Below, piece by piece: positions 43,278 through 55,218 of a stretch of 64,000 bases of DNA. The position numbers and the translations under genes are program-made. The first letter of the stretch is position 1; each line of letters begins with the position of its first letter. The notes under the pieces are model-generated. The model did not search any database. It was not told the origin of the DNA and was given only the letters and a program-made list of their open reading frames with translations. Source of the DNA: Mycoplasmataceae bacterium. Its GTDB lineage: Bacteria; Bacillota_I; Bacilli_A; Mycoplasmatales; Mycoplasmoidaceae. Where the stretch lies: the NCBI GenBank assembly GCA_020024755.1, contig JAHHTH010000001.1, positions 366,830 to 430,829 on the forward strand. Reading direction: 5' to 3'.

Positions 43278-45458
43278 TTATATTAGTTTTCAATCATGAA
43301 TCATCCCTTTATTAGATAATTCTGACATCATCTTTTCTAAGTTAGAATAGTTCTTTACATAAATATCTGAGTTGATAGTAAATTCTTTATTTGTTTTATT
43401 CTTGTTTAAATCAAACTTAGAGATAACACCTTTATAACGTGTAATAACACTAATAATTGATGTAGAACAATCTGGTGTAAAGTAACCATTCATAATAACT
43501 TTTGCTTTAAATGATCTTGAAGAACGCTTAATTTTTTCCTTTGATCATTTTAAAACAACCATCTTATCTTTTGGATTTATTTTTGGACAATTGAAACGAT
43601 GGACATTCAAACTGTTACCATTAATAATTCCAACTACTTCTAAAGGTGGTATTTTTGAACAACAATCCGTAATATTGATAGTGTCTACCATAAAGTTAGT
43701 TTCATCTGATTCAAATAGAGAACGATGCATTAATCACTTTCAAGATAGTGATTGAATCCTTTGTGTTAAATGACGACGATCAGTTGTTTTAGAACCAAAT
43801 AATTTTAATAATTCATTACGTGGAATATTGATAATACTCATACAATCAATGAAGTCTTTAATCGTTGGGATGTGAAAGTGTTTATTAACAAATTCTCTAA
43901 TCATTTCACGATCCACTTTTCCATCAGTATATTTAGCCACTTCATCAACAAATTCATTACTAGCTTTTTCACTATTAGAAGTTAGTTTTTGAATTGATTC
44001 ATGAATGTGTTTTTTAACAATAGAATCATGTGAAATATATTCTCATTGTTTGTTTATAGTTTTAGACGCTGAATAAACTACTTCAATAATGTCTCCGGGT
44101 TGAAGAATGTAAAACATTTTTTCATATTGACCATTAACTAGAAAATAATCAATATAATCAAACTTTTGTTTGTTTGTTGCAAAAGCAAAATCAATTAATT
44201 TAGTGTTTTCTGGAATCTTCTTTCATTGTGTTGTATTTTTATCCATTACATTAATAAATTTTTGTTTAGCAATTTTCTTAATTAAGGATAAAGAATCTTG
44301 AGAGTTTTTATTTTCAATACTATCTGAAACTATGGTACTAATTTGATCAAAATTCATGTCATAAGCATGGTGTTTTTCCTTGTACTTTCAGTGAGATGCA
44401 ATTCCGTAATTTGCAATTCTATCCATATCCTTTGTTCTAATTTGGATTTCAATGTTTAAACCTTTATAGTCAATAATTGTATGAAGTGATTGATATAAAT
44501 TAATTTTAGGCGTTGAAATAAAATCTTTGAATGAATTATCCATATTAAAAAAGTTAGAGTGAACAATTCCTAATGCAAGATAACAATCTAATACTTTGTC
44601 TACAACAATACGAACTGCAAATAGGTCATTAATATTTTCATTTGCAGCCATTTTTTCATATGTAGATCAAACTGATTTAACTCTTGAAATAACTTCACAT
44701 TCTAAGTGGTTTCCTTCTAAACATGATTCGATCTTTAGTAAGGCTTCTTGGTAAGTCTCATAATATTTTTTCTTAATTCTTTCAATCTTTTCGTATGTCT
44801 TCTTATACTCAGTTGGTTGAAGTATTTTCATACAGATATTATTAAGTTCTGTTTTTACCTCATACATCCCTAGTCTAGCAGCAATTAAAGCATATACTTC
44901 TTTTGTTTCTAAAGCCTTTTTTACTTGTTTTTCTCTTTTACGGCATTCAATAGTTCTCATGTTATGAAGTCTATCAGCAAGCTTCACCATTATTACTCTT
45001 AGATCTTTTGACATTCCTAAGAAAACTTTTACAATAGCTTCAGCATGACTATCATCTTGACCATTAGAAGCTAAAGACTTAGTACTTTCCATATTATCTC
45101 TGTTTTTAGAAGAAAATGAAGACACTTTAGTAACTGCATCAACTAGTTTAGCAACTGTATCACCAAATAGTTGTCTAATTTCATCCAATGTAGCGTCAGT
45201 ATCTTCAACTACATCATGTAAAATACCTGCAATAAAAGTTTCTGTATCCAAACCTCAGGAAATTAATATCTTACATACTTGCATAGGGTGAGTAACATAT
45301 GGTTCACCAGAAGTTCTATATTGTCCTTGGTGGTGAACAATAGCATAATCCATTGCTCTTGCAACGCTATTTATTTCTTCTTTGTCGAATCCTCTTTTCT
45401 TCATTTCAAGGAGGATCTCATCGTATAATTTTTTAACTTCCTTATTCATTTGCATCAT
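43278..45458 (-). CDS. relA: RelA/SpoT-type bifunctional (p)ppGpp synthetase/hydrolase
   Basis: 726 aa. Domain order: HD hydrolase (HHQGQYRTSGEPYVTHP, GILHDVVEDTDATLDE, MVKLADRLHNMRT), synthetase (SRVKSVWSTYEKM, NDLFAVRIV, TPKINLYQSLHTII, EIQIRTKDMDRIA...GIASHW), TGS (around KLIDFAFATNKQKF) and a C-terminal ACT-like region. Both catalytic halves keep their key residues (HD, ED; EIQIRT), so it can probably make and break the alarmone. The first in-frame codon is a GTG at 45464; I prefer ATG 45458, with ATG 45449 also possible given the AAAGGG SD. Upstream of hisS-aspS, which couples stringent control to aminoacylation genes. Five or more TGA Trp codons. Confidence 0.93.
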
Positions 45459-45478
45459 TGTCACCCTTTAATTAAAAA

Positions 45479-45517
45479 TTAGTAGAGCTTTGTTACATTA
45501 ACAAAGTATTCTACTAA
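45479..45517 (-). terminator. Terminator between the 106-aa gene and relA
   Basis: TTAGTAGA...TCTACTAA enclosing TTTGTTA/TAACAAA; T-run on the minus strand. Confidence 0.7.
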
Positions 45518-45549
45518 AATATTAATCTATTTCTTATGTAATATCAACA

Positions 45550-45870
45550 TTAAAGTTTTGATTGTAATTCAATTGCTCAAATCACACATCTTACAAATGG
45601 AATTGCAGTGATATATAAAATACCTTGAACAAAGTACATAACTGCAAAATCTAAAGCTTCAATAATTGGATTAGATACTTGCATTCAGAATGCACGTGTA
45701 GTAGATTTTGCATTGTGAACACGTAGTGAACATCAATTTCTACATTTTAAAATGTGGTATTGAGCAAATGTTTTTAGTTTGAATAATTTGTCAATCTTGA
45801 TTGATTTCTTACAAGAATGGTAATTTGCTTTTGTAATTGTATTATGGTTAATGTATTTTTGATAAGCCAT
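45550..45870 (-). CDS. 106-aa basic protein with a hydrophobic C-terminal half
   Basis: ATG 45870 with SD AAAGGA, stop TAA 45550-45552. Residues 1-50 are basic with three Cys; residues 65-100 are hydrophobic (VSNPIIEALDFAVMYFVQGI and ILYITAIPFVRCVIW), one or two membrane helices. Three TGA codons are read as Trp, so it is split in a standard-code view. It lies 23 nt after the coiled-coil protein gene and likely shares its transcript, perhaps as its membrane partner (inference). No family recognised. Confidence 0.7.
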
Positions 45871-45893
45871 AGTCTAATCCTTTCTTAAAAATT

Positions 45894-47693
45894 CTAGTGA
45901 ACTGGAACTTTCTTTAATTCTTTATATTTGTATGGATGTTCTTGATCAGGTTCATAGTTTTCATTAACTTCAATGTAACCTTGTTCTAATAAGTGTTGTA
46001 ACATTTTAGGTAATGATTTTTTACCATTCTTAGCCATTTCACCAGGTAGTAATTCTAGTGCAGTTCTTAAAATTTGAGATTCAACTTTATAAACTTGAGT
46101 AATATCTACTAAACCATCATCTGCACTATTTTTAATTACTGCTGGAGTATTAGAAGTAGCTTTTGGCATTGGAAGTGGTTTAGCTTTTGGATTGATAATT
46201 TTGTTACCAGCATTGATATCAGTAGTTACATCAACAAGTTCTTCATGAACTCTCTTTTGAGCTTCTTTCATTACTTCTAATTCTTGTTGTTGTTGAGCTT
46301 TAGCTTCAGCCTTAGCAGCCTTTAATGCGTCAGCCTTAACTGATTTAAGTTCTTTTTCTTTTCTAGAGATTCATCTAATTAATTCATCTAATTCTGCCTT
46401 GTATGGATCAAGTGGTTTGTTAGAGTTAATGAATTTAATAGTTGCATTAATATCAGTTTCATGGTCAGCTACTTTAGCTAATTCAATATCAAGTGCCTTA
46501 AGTTCATCATTGATTGATTGACCAATAAGTTTACGTTTGTATTCTCTAATAGCACCTTCTTGTGATTTACATCAATTAACAATTTGAGCCATTTCCTTAG
46601 CAATTGGATCAACTGGAATTGATTTCTTAGCTTCATTAAGTTCAGTTTCAATAAATACAAGTTCATTTTGGATAGAGTTGTAGAACTTTTGTAATTGTTC
46701 AAGTTCAACTTTATCAGCAAGACCATTTTGCATTTTCTTATATTTTTTGATTTCATCTTCTTGAGCTTTTGCTCATTTGATGATTTGAGCCATTTCTTTA
46801 GCAGCTGGATCAACTGGAACAGATTTTTTAGCTTCATTAAGATCAGCATCAACAATACTAAGTTCAGATTGAACTGAAAGTAATTTGTCTTGTAATTCTT
46901 TGTATTCTTCAGGGCTGTAACCCATTTTTTGTTTGTCTTTAAATTCTTTGAATTCTTGTTCTCTAACAGCAATTCATTTAAGGATTTGATCCATTTCCTT
47001 CTTAACAGGAGATAGAGGTCCTTTTTCTCTAACAACACCAACTGGTGTAGTACTTGGAAGTGGAGCTTGTTGAGGTTGCATACCATTTGCTGCTTGAGTA
47101 GGAACAGCATTTTGTTGAGTTTGTTGTGGAGCTAAGATATCTAATAAACTTTCATAATCAGATGCACCCTTAGTGTCTAATTCTTTAGCTACTGATTTAT
47201 ATTTGTTTAGGTCAAGCGCTAGGCTTTTAAGCAAGGGTAAGTTGATAGTTACCCCCTTAGCAATTAGTTCTTCTAATTTTCTACTAGTTGCTGGAATACT
47301 TAATTCTTTTGCTAATTTTTCTCATTCATATTCAGGAAGGTTGTATTTAACCATGAAGTTAATCTTGTTTCATTTTTTAGAGAATTCAACAAAGTCACAA
47401 GTTGTTACATCATCAAACATCTTGATGTAATCCTTGTTTTCATCAATTCTAGAATATAAACGATCAATAATGATTTCAGAAGCGATTAATAAGTTTTTAT
47501 ATCATGAACCATCGTATTCATTTGTTTCAACAGGAAAAGAATTACCAACTTCTTTTGAAAGGTGAATATGAGTTAAGTGAATGTTACTTACTAACATATT
47601 TGTTTCTTTAAAAAACTCTTTTATAACGTTGATAAAAGTTAAATTATTGTTTTGTTCTTGGCCTAATAATAGCGCTTTTTCAATCTTAAACAT
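45894..47693 (-). CDS. 599-aa coiled-coil protein with internal repeats
   Basis: No signal or membrane helix. N-terminal 150 residues are mixed; about 150-190 are Gln/Pro/Ala-rich (LAPQQTQQNAVPTQAANGMQ). Residues 200-440 hold three to four repeats of about 75 aa with the pattern P-x-DP-x-x-KEM-x-QI-x-W...ELNEAKKS, strongly helical. A short Ala/Gln coil (AEAKAQQQQELEVMKEAQKR) and a C-terminal domain of about 130 residues follow. TGA Trp codons occur at conserved repeat positions. SD GGAG; minus-strand TATAAT at 47749-47744. Such proteins build cytoskeletal or attachment-organelle structures in mycoplasmas; that role here is inference. Confidence 0.8.
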
Positions 47694-47810
47694 GGTAACT
47701 CCATTCCTATAAATATGTGTTTTGTCTATAGATAATCAATATAATTATACCATTTTTTTAGTTCCTTTTAAACTAAAAAGTGTGCACATTTTTGCAAAAT
47801 AGCCCTTATA

Positions 47811-50800
47811 TTATAGGTTTATAGCTCAATAATTAGTCATTAAACCTGTGCTAGTATCATAGATATTATATGGTGTTTCAATGACTAAAGAAACACTAAT
47901 AGGGTTTAGAAACTTAGCTAATAAGTTACCTTTAGGGATGAAATTAGTAGCTTGTAAATATACCTTGAAGTCATTTGGATTACTCATCTTAATATCAAAT
48001 AACTCTGGCAAAATAGTGTTTGGATCAATATTAATAGTTAGTTCTTTTTTATAGATGGTATTAGGTTGTTTGATGAATAATTTGGCTCTCTGAGTAGTTG
48101 TTTTTCCATTACAAGTAACTTCAACAACTAAGTCTAAACCATTATCTGATGAAACTGCTTTGAATGTAGGAGTAGCTTTATTTGCATTATTGATTTTAGT
48201 AGATGAACCTTCAATATATCAATTGTATGTAACATTTTTTGTGTTTGATGGATTAATGGTTAAAGTTGGACTAATTTTTTCTCCAACACTATATTCAGGA
48301 TTAATATTGATGATTACAGATTCAACATCTGGAGCCTTATCGATGTGAAGAGTTGTAGTAGTTTCTTTTGTTACACCATTTAGCGTAGCAGTAACTTTCA
48401 ATGTTTTACCATTATCTCTATAGTTAGCTACAAATTGAGCTTCAGAAGTTGTACTACTAATAACTGTATCAGAACCTTCAATAGTTCAAGTAAATTCTGC
48501 ATTTTTTAATTCGCTAGGACTTAATGTTGCAGTTAACTTAATGTCATCTCCATCAATATAAGTTCTGTCATTGACTACATTAACCGCTTCTAGTTTAGGA
48601 GCTTCTTTAATGTTAAGCACAAAAGTACTTTCAACAGTTGTTCCCCTGCTAGTCGCTTGAACTTTTATAGTTTTACCATTGTCTTCTAATTTGGCAGGAT
48701 AGTCAAGGTCTCTACTAGTACTAATTACTTCATCGCTGCCTTCAATAGTTCATTTGTAACTTACACCTCATGATGAGTTAGGGTTAGCTTTTAATATTAT
48801 GTGATCACCAACTAAATATTGTCCTTCTCCACCTGTGATATCAACCTTACTCAACTTGAAAGCAAACATTGAAATTGGTTGGCTAACTTTACTTGATCAA
48901 TCCAACATTCTATTAGTAGGTGCTAGTGGAGTACTACCGTAATAGTAGTCTGTTCCTTCAACGTTCTTAACTACAATTGCATCTCTAACTTGTTGTCCAA
49001 TCTTAGCAATTAATTGTTGCTTTTCTTCTGGAGTAGCAAATTGTTTTGGAGCAATGTATTGATTAGATTTTTTGTTTGCATCATAATCTTTAATCTTAAA
49101 TGCATTTAATTTTGGTGAGCTTATTGGTCTATAAACTTTGTAGTCATCTAAATATGAGTATAAGAAGCTTTGTAGAATTGGTAGGATAGTATCTTGAAAT
49201 TTTAACTTTTGGAGCATTATAGTAATAGATCCACCTGTTTCAAACATGTTCTTATAAGTTTGCTTTAGATCGAAATCTACATGTTTATCAATTTTTGACA
49301 TTCAACTCATCATATATTGATTAGATGCCATTGGGTCAGGAATAATTTCATAATTTACTGTGTCATCAATTTTATATTCAATTGTAAAACTATCACCTGA
49401 ATAAAAGTTTATGGCAGGTGGGATGAATGATTTTAATGTGTTAGCATTGATATTGATTATTCCTAAATTAATTGAAGGAATGATGTTCATTAGGTTTTCA
49501 ATTTTAAATGAAACGCTTTGGCCTAGTTGATATTTAACTGAGTAATCTACACTCAATTGTTTTGTGTTTTGATCATAATTTTGTGATTTTACTGTTGGTG
49601 TAATTGTCATAGCATTTGCAAATGATTCCAAATCTGCTACTTCATTTGTATTAATATCAATAGGATTTGCTAAATCTCTTACTATCAATGCTAAATTACT
49701 CGCATTTATATTTGCATTATTAAATACAACTAAGTCTAAGACAGTTCAAATTGTTTGTGATTCAGGTTTAGCTAAATTAGGAATAAATGTCTTTAGTACT
49801 ACCTTTAAATTATTTTCTCCAGCAGTATTTTGAGATTTCAATAAAGCTTCAATAAAATCAAATAGGTTATTAACATTTGGATCAAACTTTCCTTGAAGTG
49901 CAGTTAACATATCAGCTACAACTTTTAATTTTTGTTTTGTTTCATTTGGAGCACCGCTTGAGTCTGCTGCTGGTTGTTCTGATGTAACTTTATTTAAGAT
50001 ATTAATAATTAGATTTATATTTTTGAAGATAAAAGTAATAATACCATCATTCCCTGAATTTTTTATAGTTGTTAATAAATCTTTTATTTGTTGTGGAACA
50101 GATTCAGTTGCGATAATGCCATCAAGTAATTTATCAATGCTTGCTTTAATTTCTGTCATTGATTGATTTGTAAAACTATCTAACACTTTTTTTACAGTTG
50201 GAGCAATACTAGGTGCAAAATGTTCTAGTAAGCTACTTATCCCGTTATGGAATTTTTCATTTACTAATAATTCTCAGATAGATTGATTCTTTAAAATAGG
50301 ATTAACAATATCTCCAATCCCTTCATTACCTGGGTGAGTGTATTGCAATAAATTGCTAATTAATAATGTAATATCATCTGCTGCATCATTAAAGAATTGG
50401 ATTAATGAACGCATGTTTCCTGATGGTAGAACTTCAGTTAATATTTGAGCAGTTCTTTGAGCTGGACCAATATTATTTTTAGCATTGTTTCATTGTGTTT
50501 CAAATTCTCTTTGAATATCACTAACAAAATCTTGAGATGTTAATTTTTGAAGTTCTGCTTGCCCTTCATTCTTGTAATCAAGATAACCTTTTTTAATACT
50601 TACATTCTTGATTACAGTATTTAAACTTTTTGAATATTGTGATAAGAAGAATTCATTAAAGCTTAATGTTTGTTCACCAAATGTTCATTTAGCGTTTGTA
50701 AAGAAATAGGCAGCATATCAGTCAGCTGTTCCTTGAGTGTGATTAATCAATTCATAGAAATATGGAATAGCAGCTGAGTCAATTATTAATTTTGTATTCT

Positions 50801-51335
50801 TGGTTTCATTAGTATTAAATGTGACACTCTTTACTTCTTGAGGATCATTGTTAATTAAGAATTCAGTTGGTTTATAAGAAGTGTTATGGATATCAATAGA
50901 TAATTCAATATGATATTTATTCACACCATTTTCATTTGTACTATTTACTTTTAACTCATTTACAAAATACTTAAACAAGAAGTTAGTTGAGTATTCCTTT
51001 GAATTTTCTAAGAAACTATATAAATCATTAGTAACCACACTATCATTTATTTTTGAAAAGATATCTATATAAGCATTATCACTAGCATCTCTAGGTTCTA
51101 ACATATACGGGTTAGATTGATTGATCTTAAAATCTAGCAACGGTTGTGTTGTTTGTTTTTGAATATATTCACCTATATTTTCTTTAAACACATCTGCTTC
51201 TTGATGTTCTTGAGGAAAAATATTTTTAACTTCTAATTTATTATTGGCAGCATTAACTATCACCGGTGCAATGGTTGCTCCTACAGCTGCTACACCAGTA
51301 GATAGAATAATGGCTCACTTAGCTCATTTTTTCAT
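47811..51335 (-). CDS. Large secreted/surface protein (1174 aa) with three C-terminal Ig-like repeats
   Basis: Start ATG 51335 (MKKWAKWAIILSTGVAAVGA): a signal peptide or anchor without lipobox Cys. The middle 700 residues are helical and unrecognised, with a long helical stretch (KIDKLL, KDLLTTIKNSG). From about residue 800 there are three repeats of about 95 aa sharing WTIEGSDxVIS or WYIEGSS, DNGKTxKVxAT and V-x-I-K, an Ig-like/bacterial Big-type beta sandwich. There is no C-terminal membrane helix, so anchoring would be by the uncleaved signal. TGA Trp codons at about ten places. Probably an extracellular adhesion or structural protein (inference). Confidence 0.82.
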
Positions 51336-51401
51336 TTTATAACTCCTATCTATATAAACATAAAAATATACAAGTCATAGTGACAAGTACTATAGATAGG
51401 A

Positions 51402-51797
51402 CTATTTAAATCTAAAATAATTTTTACATTCCGCAATAGTTAAATAATTAGTTACATTTCTAAGTAGTAATGCAAATTGATATTTAATTTTTGACCCTAA
51501 TTTTGAAATTGAACTAATATTAATATCATCAGCTAATGATATAGATCGAATGCTTTCATCAAATTCAATTGAAAGCATCATTCTTTGTAAAATTAAAGAA
51601 ATTCAAGAATTATTTAAAATATAAACAGCAAATTTGTTGTAGATTCTTTTGTGATTCTTATAAATTAGCTTAGTTGCTATAAAAGCAACAACAAAAAATA
51701 TGATTGCTACTAGAAAAGATATAACAGTAACATCTCTAAAAAAGGTATTGATTGGATCCCTAATATAGGTATCAAAGATAAATTCTAATCAAGTCAT
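51402..51797 (-). CDS. 131-aa protein with one N-terminal membrane helix
   Basis: ATG 51797, stop TAG 51402-51404. Residues 20-45 are a membrane helix (VTVISFLVAIIFFVVAFIAT), the rest cytoplasmic and helical. A TATAAT (minus, 51810-51805) ends 7 nt before the ATG and no SD is present, so the mRNA is probably leaderless. Two TGA Trp codons hide it from a standard-code search. It is 66 nt upstream of the Ig-repeat protein. Function unknown. Confidence 0.7.
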
Positions 51798-51871
51798 TTC
51801 TATTATTATACACCAATTAGCAAACCTAATTGACTTACAATAATAGGTATTTATACCATATTAAAACAAAA

Positions 51872-51893
51872 ATACACACCAAACGGTGTGTAT
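51872..51893 (-). terminator. Terminator entering the 51.4-51.8 kb gene's upstream region
   Basis: ATACACACC / GGTGTGTAT with a 4-nt loop; TTTTTG on the minus strand. Confidence 0.8.
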
Positions 51894-52530
51894 CACTAAA
51901 TTGATCAATTTATAAATGGTTGCTTTTTGTAATACTCAAAACAAGAATGACGTTTACTAAGTGATTGCATCCCAAAAGGGAAATAAGTCTATAAAATAGT
52001 AAATACTCTTGAAAGAATTTAACTTCAGTATCAGTTCGTCTAGGATTTCACTAATCGATTGATTTTTTTGGAGACCCACGGTTAATTGGTCAGACATTAT
52101 ATTTGAATGACTGGTATGCTCTTGCTTATAAAATGCAATGAACGAATCTTCGCGGAAGCTTGAGCAAGGTAGTGCTATCAATTTTATCTTGTAATGTTGT
52201 GAGTAACAGAAAACTGGGTTCTAATTGACACTAATAAATAAATTATCCACCAGCCTCACACCTTTTTATTACAATCTCATAAATCGGCCTATTAGTCCAT
52301 CAACTTAATTAAATAAAGGTAAGAACAATCTCTATTCGAAATTTCATAGAAGTTCCAAATATTACATTATATATTTTAATGAATTGTTTTAGTTTGTAAA
52401 TAGTCGCTCTTATATATATAGTATGTATAATAACTTGGTTATTATAAGAAAATTGAAAAAAATTTAAGTTAATTGTTTTTTAGTGTGTAAGGTATTTAAT
52501 TAAATACATTTAACTATTCGAATCAAGCTA
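51894..52530. other. 0.64-kb decayed or non-coding stretch, less AT-rich than its surroundings
   Basis: No intact gene. A minus-strand frame from a TTG at about 52181 to TAG at 51957 contains ALPCSSFREDSFIAFYKQEH and ends FPFWDAIT, using a TGG codon; upstream it breaks into other frames. It looks like a decayed gene but I cannot name the family. TATAATAAC-ttg-GTTATTATA is a perfect palindrome at 52426-52446. A structured RNA was considered, but no RNase P, tmRNA or SRP signature was found. Confidence 0.4.
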
Positions 52531-53547
52531 CTAGTCTATTTTATGTCTCTTCTTTCTTACAATTCTACCTAAAATGATAGCAATAATAATGATTAAGGGT
52601 ACACAAATAGCACCTAAACTAATTAATAATGGTTTAACAATACTACTATTTTCATTACTTCAAAAATCAATTTTGATAATTTGCCCATTTAATTCACTTG
52701 GGAAATTGATTTTATCATTACCAGTCCCTGCATCTGTTCTAATTTTTACAAAATCTTTACCTTGAATTACAAATGTTGGCGTAATTGGAGTTAAGTTAGA
52801 TTCTGTTGGTTGAAGGTAGTTTTTGTAATAGAATGTATTACTTAATACAAATTCAGTATTATTGGTTTCATTGTTATTGTTCAATTTTATTTTGTTACCA
52901 TACATTGCAGAATTATACAAAGCAGTTGATACCTTCTTTGTTTCTTCACTAATATCTAAAAATGCCATCGCATCTCTTTTAAACCCACATAGAATAAATG
53001 AGTATATTGAGGTGTTAGGACTAGCTGGTCCATGGCCTACGGTAACATCAATATATAGTCTTCCATTCAAGTCTTTGTACATACTTCTCTGCATAGCAGC
53101 AGCACCAATATTAGTCATTCTTTCATCATTAGCTATATTGATTTGAATATTTTCAATTGTGTTACCAGATCCATCAGCTCATCTAAAAAGAATTGAAGGA
53201 TTTTTCTTGATGATATCTACTAATTGTTCAAACAAAGTTGAATCAGAATAAAAATCACGAACTCTAAAATCTCTAAAGTTCTTTAAAGAGTTTTTTCCAT
53301 CACCAAGTGATGCAGTAATATCAATCTTATACTTATAATTTGTATCTGATGAATCATCAGGTCTGCCTGTTGTTTCTTTGTAGGCTTCAATATTTAAATC
53401 AGAAGTAATACTATCAACAAATTTCTGGTTATTAATATTAACAACTTGTTGACCTTGATCATGTCTAAAAGCTAAAATAGATGACCCTAAAATGGTCCCT
53501 AATGCCAAAAAGGTACTTGAAATAGCTATTTTAGTTTTAGTTCTCAT
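52531..53547 (-). CDS. 338-aa surface protein, signal anchor plus C-terminal membrane helix
   Basis: N-terminus MRTKTKIAISSTFLALGTIL is a signal anchor; the C-terminus has one helix (VKPLLISLGAICVPLIIIIA) and a basic tail (RKKRHKID). The ectodomain holds about two units related in outline to the repeats of the giant proteins (FEQLVDIIKKNPSILFR; ILCGFKRDA). So it is a small member of the same surface family. TGA codons at 53179-53181 and 52660-52662 read as Trp. Divergent from the DUF402 gene across a duplicated 23-bp promoter element. Confidence 0.8.
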
Positions 53548-53562
53548 ACAATAATTTTATCA

Positions 53563-53609
53563 TATGCCTAATATAAGATATAATATTATGCCAAATATAA
53601 GATATAATA
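53563..53609. repeat. Tandem 23-bp repeat in the divergent promoter region
   Basis: TATGCC-N-AATATAAGATATAATA occurs at 53563-53585 and 53587-53609 with one mismatch, a 24-bp period. The second copy contains TATAAT 12 nt before the DUF402 ATG. Confidence 0.75.
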
Positions 53610-53620
53610 ATTTCATTATT

Positions 53621-54217
53621 ATGGTTAAGCAAGAATATGAAGCGTTAAAGAAAATTGGAAAACGTGTAATGGTACATGCTTATAAATTTAATGGCTGATT
53701 GTACCGTTCATGAGATTTTCCAATGATTCTTGAAAATAATGATGATTACGTTGTCTTGAGCAATGTTGATACAAGCATTTTAACAAGTGAATACAATTCA
53801 AATAGAGTGTTTGGTTCTAGTACTAAACACCCATCTTTTTGAGTCTTTTGAAAAGATGAATGATTCAATATGCTAATCACTGTTATTGATCAAAAACCTC
53901 AATACTACATTAATGTATCCAGCAAATTTATTTATGAAGAATCTGCTGTTAAATACATTGATTTTGATTTAGATTTCAAAATTTTACCTAATGGTTCATG
54001 AGTAGAATTAGACAAGAATGAATACAATGAAGCTAAGGAATTATTTAATTACCCTAGAGCCCTTACTTCAATCATTAGTGATGTTGAAGAGAAAATAGAA
54101 AAATTAATTAAGGAAGGATACTTCAGCAATAACTTTAGCATAGATGTTATCAATTCATATGTAGATAAATATGAAATGCTATTAGCTAGAGAAAAAAGAA
54201 ATAATAGGGAGGAATAA
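53621..54217 (+). CDS. DUF402 family protein
   Basis: 198 aa. DUF402 proteins (FomD-like fold) include nucleoside di/monophosphate phosphatases in Firmicutes. Seen: MILENNDDYVVLSNV, FWVFWKDEWFNMLITVI, YYINVSSKFIY and the hallmark YIDFDLDFKILPNGSWVELD with its D-x-D acidic cluster, then NEYNEAKELF. About seven TGA codons read as Trp, so a standard-code search misses it entirely. The ATG is 12 nt after a TATAAT. The next gene starts 1 nt after its stop. Confidence 0.85.
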
Positions 54218-54218
54218 T

Positions 54219-55109
54219 ATGGCAAACAAAAAAGAAGGATGTTGCAATAAAGGGTGCAACCACAAAGATAATGAACACCATGAACATGAACACCAATGTT
54301 GTTGTGGTATGCATAATCATAATGATTCAAAATTACTTTTAGCTGATGATGAGATAGAACAAAATTTTGATGATGTTAGTGATGATTTAAAACAATATTA
54401 TAGTGATATCTCATTAAAACTTATAGAACTAATCAAAGAAGAAAAATACCAAGAAGCAATAGATATTATTGACTCAGAATTAGAACAACCATATGTACCT
54501 AACTCAATACTAGTAAGCTTCATGAAAACTAAAAAAGAACTTGAAATTCAAGCAGCTGAATCAGAATATAATGCCGAACTTGAAGATATGTCTAAGTTTG
54601 AAATGTGAAATAAAATTTATGATGAAAAGAAACATAAGATTGATATTGTCTTCCTAAATTTATTAATTGAAAAATTTGGAGAAGAATTTGATGAACTAGA
54701 TTTTGCTGTTATCAATAAAATTTTCAAAGATAAGGCAATCGACAATGTTGATAAATCACATTTACTAATGTTTTTACTATCAATGGATCCACAATATAAA
54801 TTTACAATCTACAATAACTTTACTAAAAAAGAAACTCAATTTATTGTAAGTGACATTGCTCAATCTTTCATCCCTAGAGAAGAAACAATTAAAAAAATAG
54901 AAGATATTTTTATGAAAGATCCTTCTAAATTAGAAATTGCTTACAATTTATTACAATTACTTTCTGCACAATATATCCCTGAATCAATGCCTTATTCAGA
55001 TGATATGATCGCAAATTCGATTGCTAGTATGGTAAATAGTTTCTTTGGAGAAAGTCTTGAAGAAGAAAATGAAATTACTAAATTATTATTCAATTTACTT
55101 GATAAATAG
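54219..55109 (+). CDS. 296-aa helical protein with Cys/His-rich metal-binding N-terminus
   Basis: Residues 8-34 contain seven Cys and about ten His (CCNKGCNHKD, HHEHEHQCCCGMHNHN), surely a metal-binding segment. The rest is helical and acidic (DISLKLIELIKEEKYQEAID; FLNLLIEKFGEEFDELDFA). The body resembles the mycoplasma DUF3196 family from memory, with moderate certainty. It is coupled to DUF402 (1-nt gap, SD GGGAGGA inside the upstream gene). Possible roles: zinc/copper/nickel storage or a metal-dependent assembly factor; unproven. Confidence 0.75.
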
Positions 55110-55218
55110 TTAAAACAACTGCATATATTATAAATATTATTTATAAAACACTTGCGTCAAAACCCATATTGATATAAAATTAAAATGTTTATTTTATTTT
55201 CACATAGGGGTATAAATT

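Noticed and set aside
46478..47110. 210-codon minus-strand open frame in the coiled-coil gene
   Set aside because: Out of frame with the 599-aa coiled-coil protein, Leu/Lys/Asn-rich without sense; a shadow of the helical repeats.
51894..52330. RNase P RNA, tmRNA or SRP RNA in the gene-poor stretch
   Set aside because: None of the universal sequence signatures (for example GAGGAAAGTCC or the SRP GGAAG loop context) was found on either strand; AACAGAAA alone is not enough.
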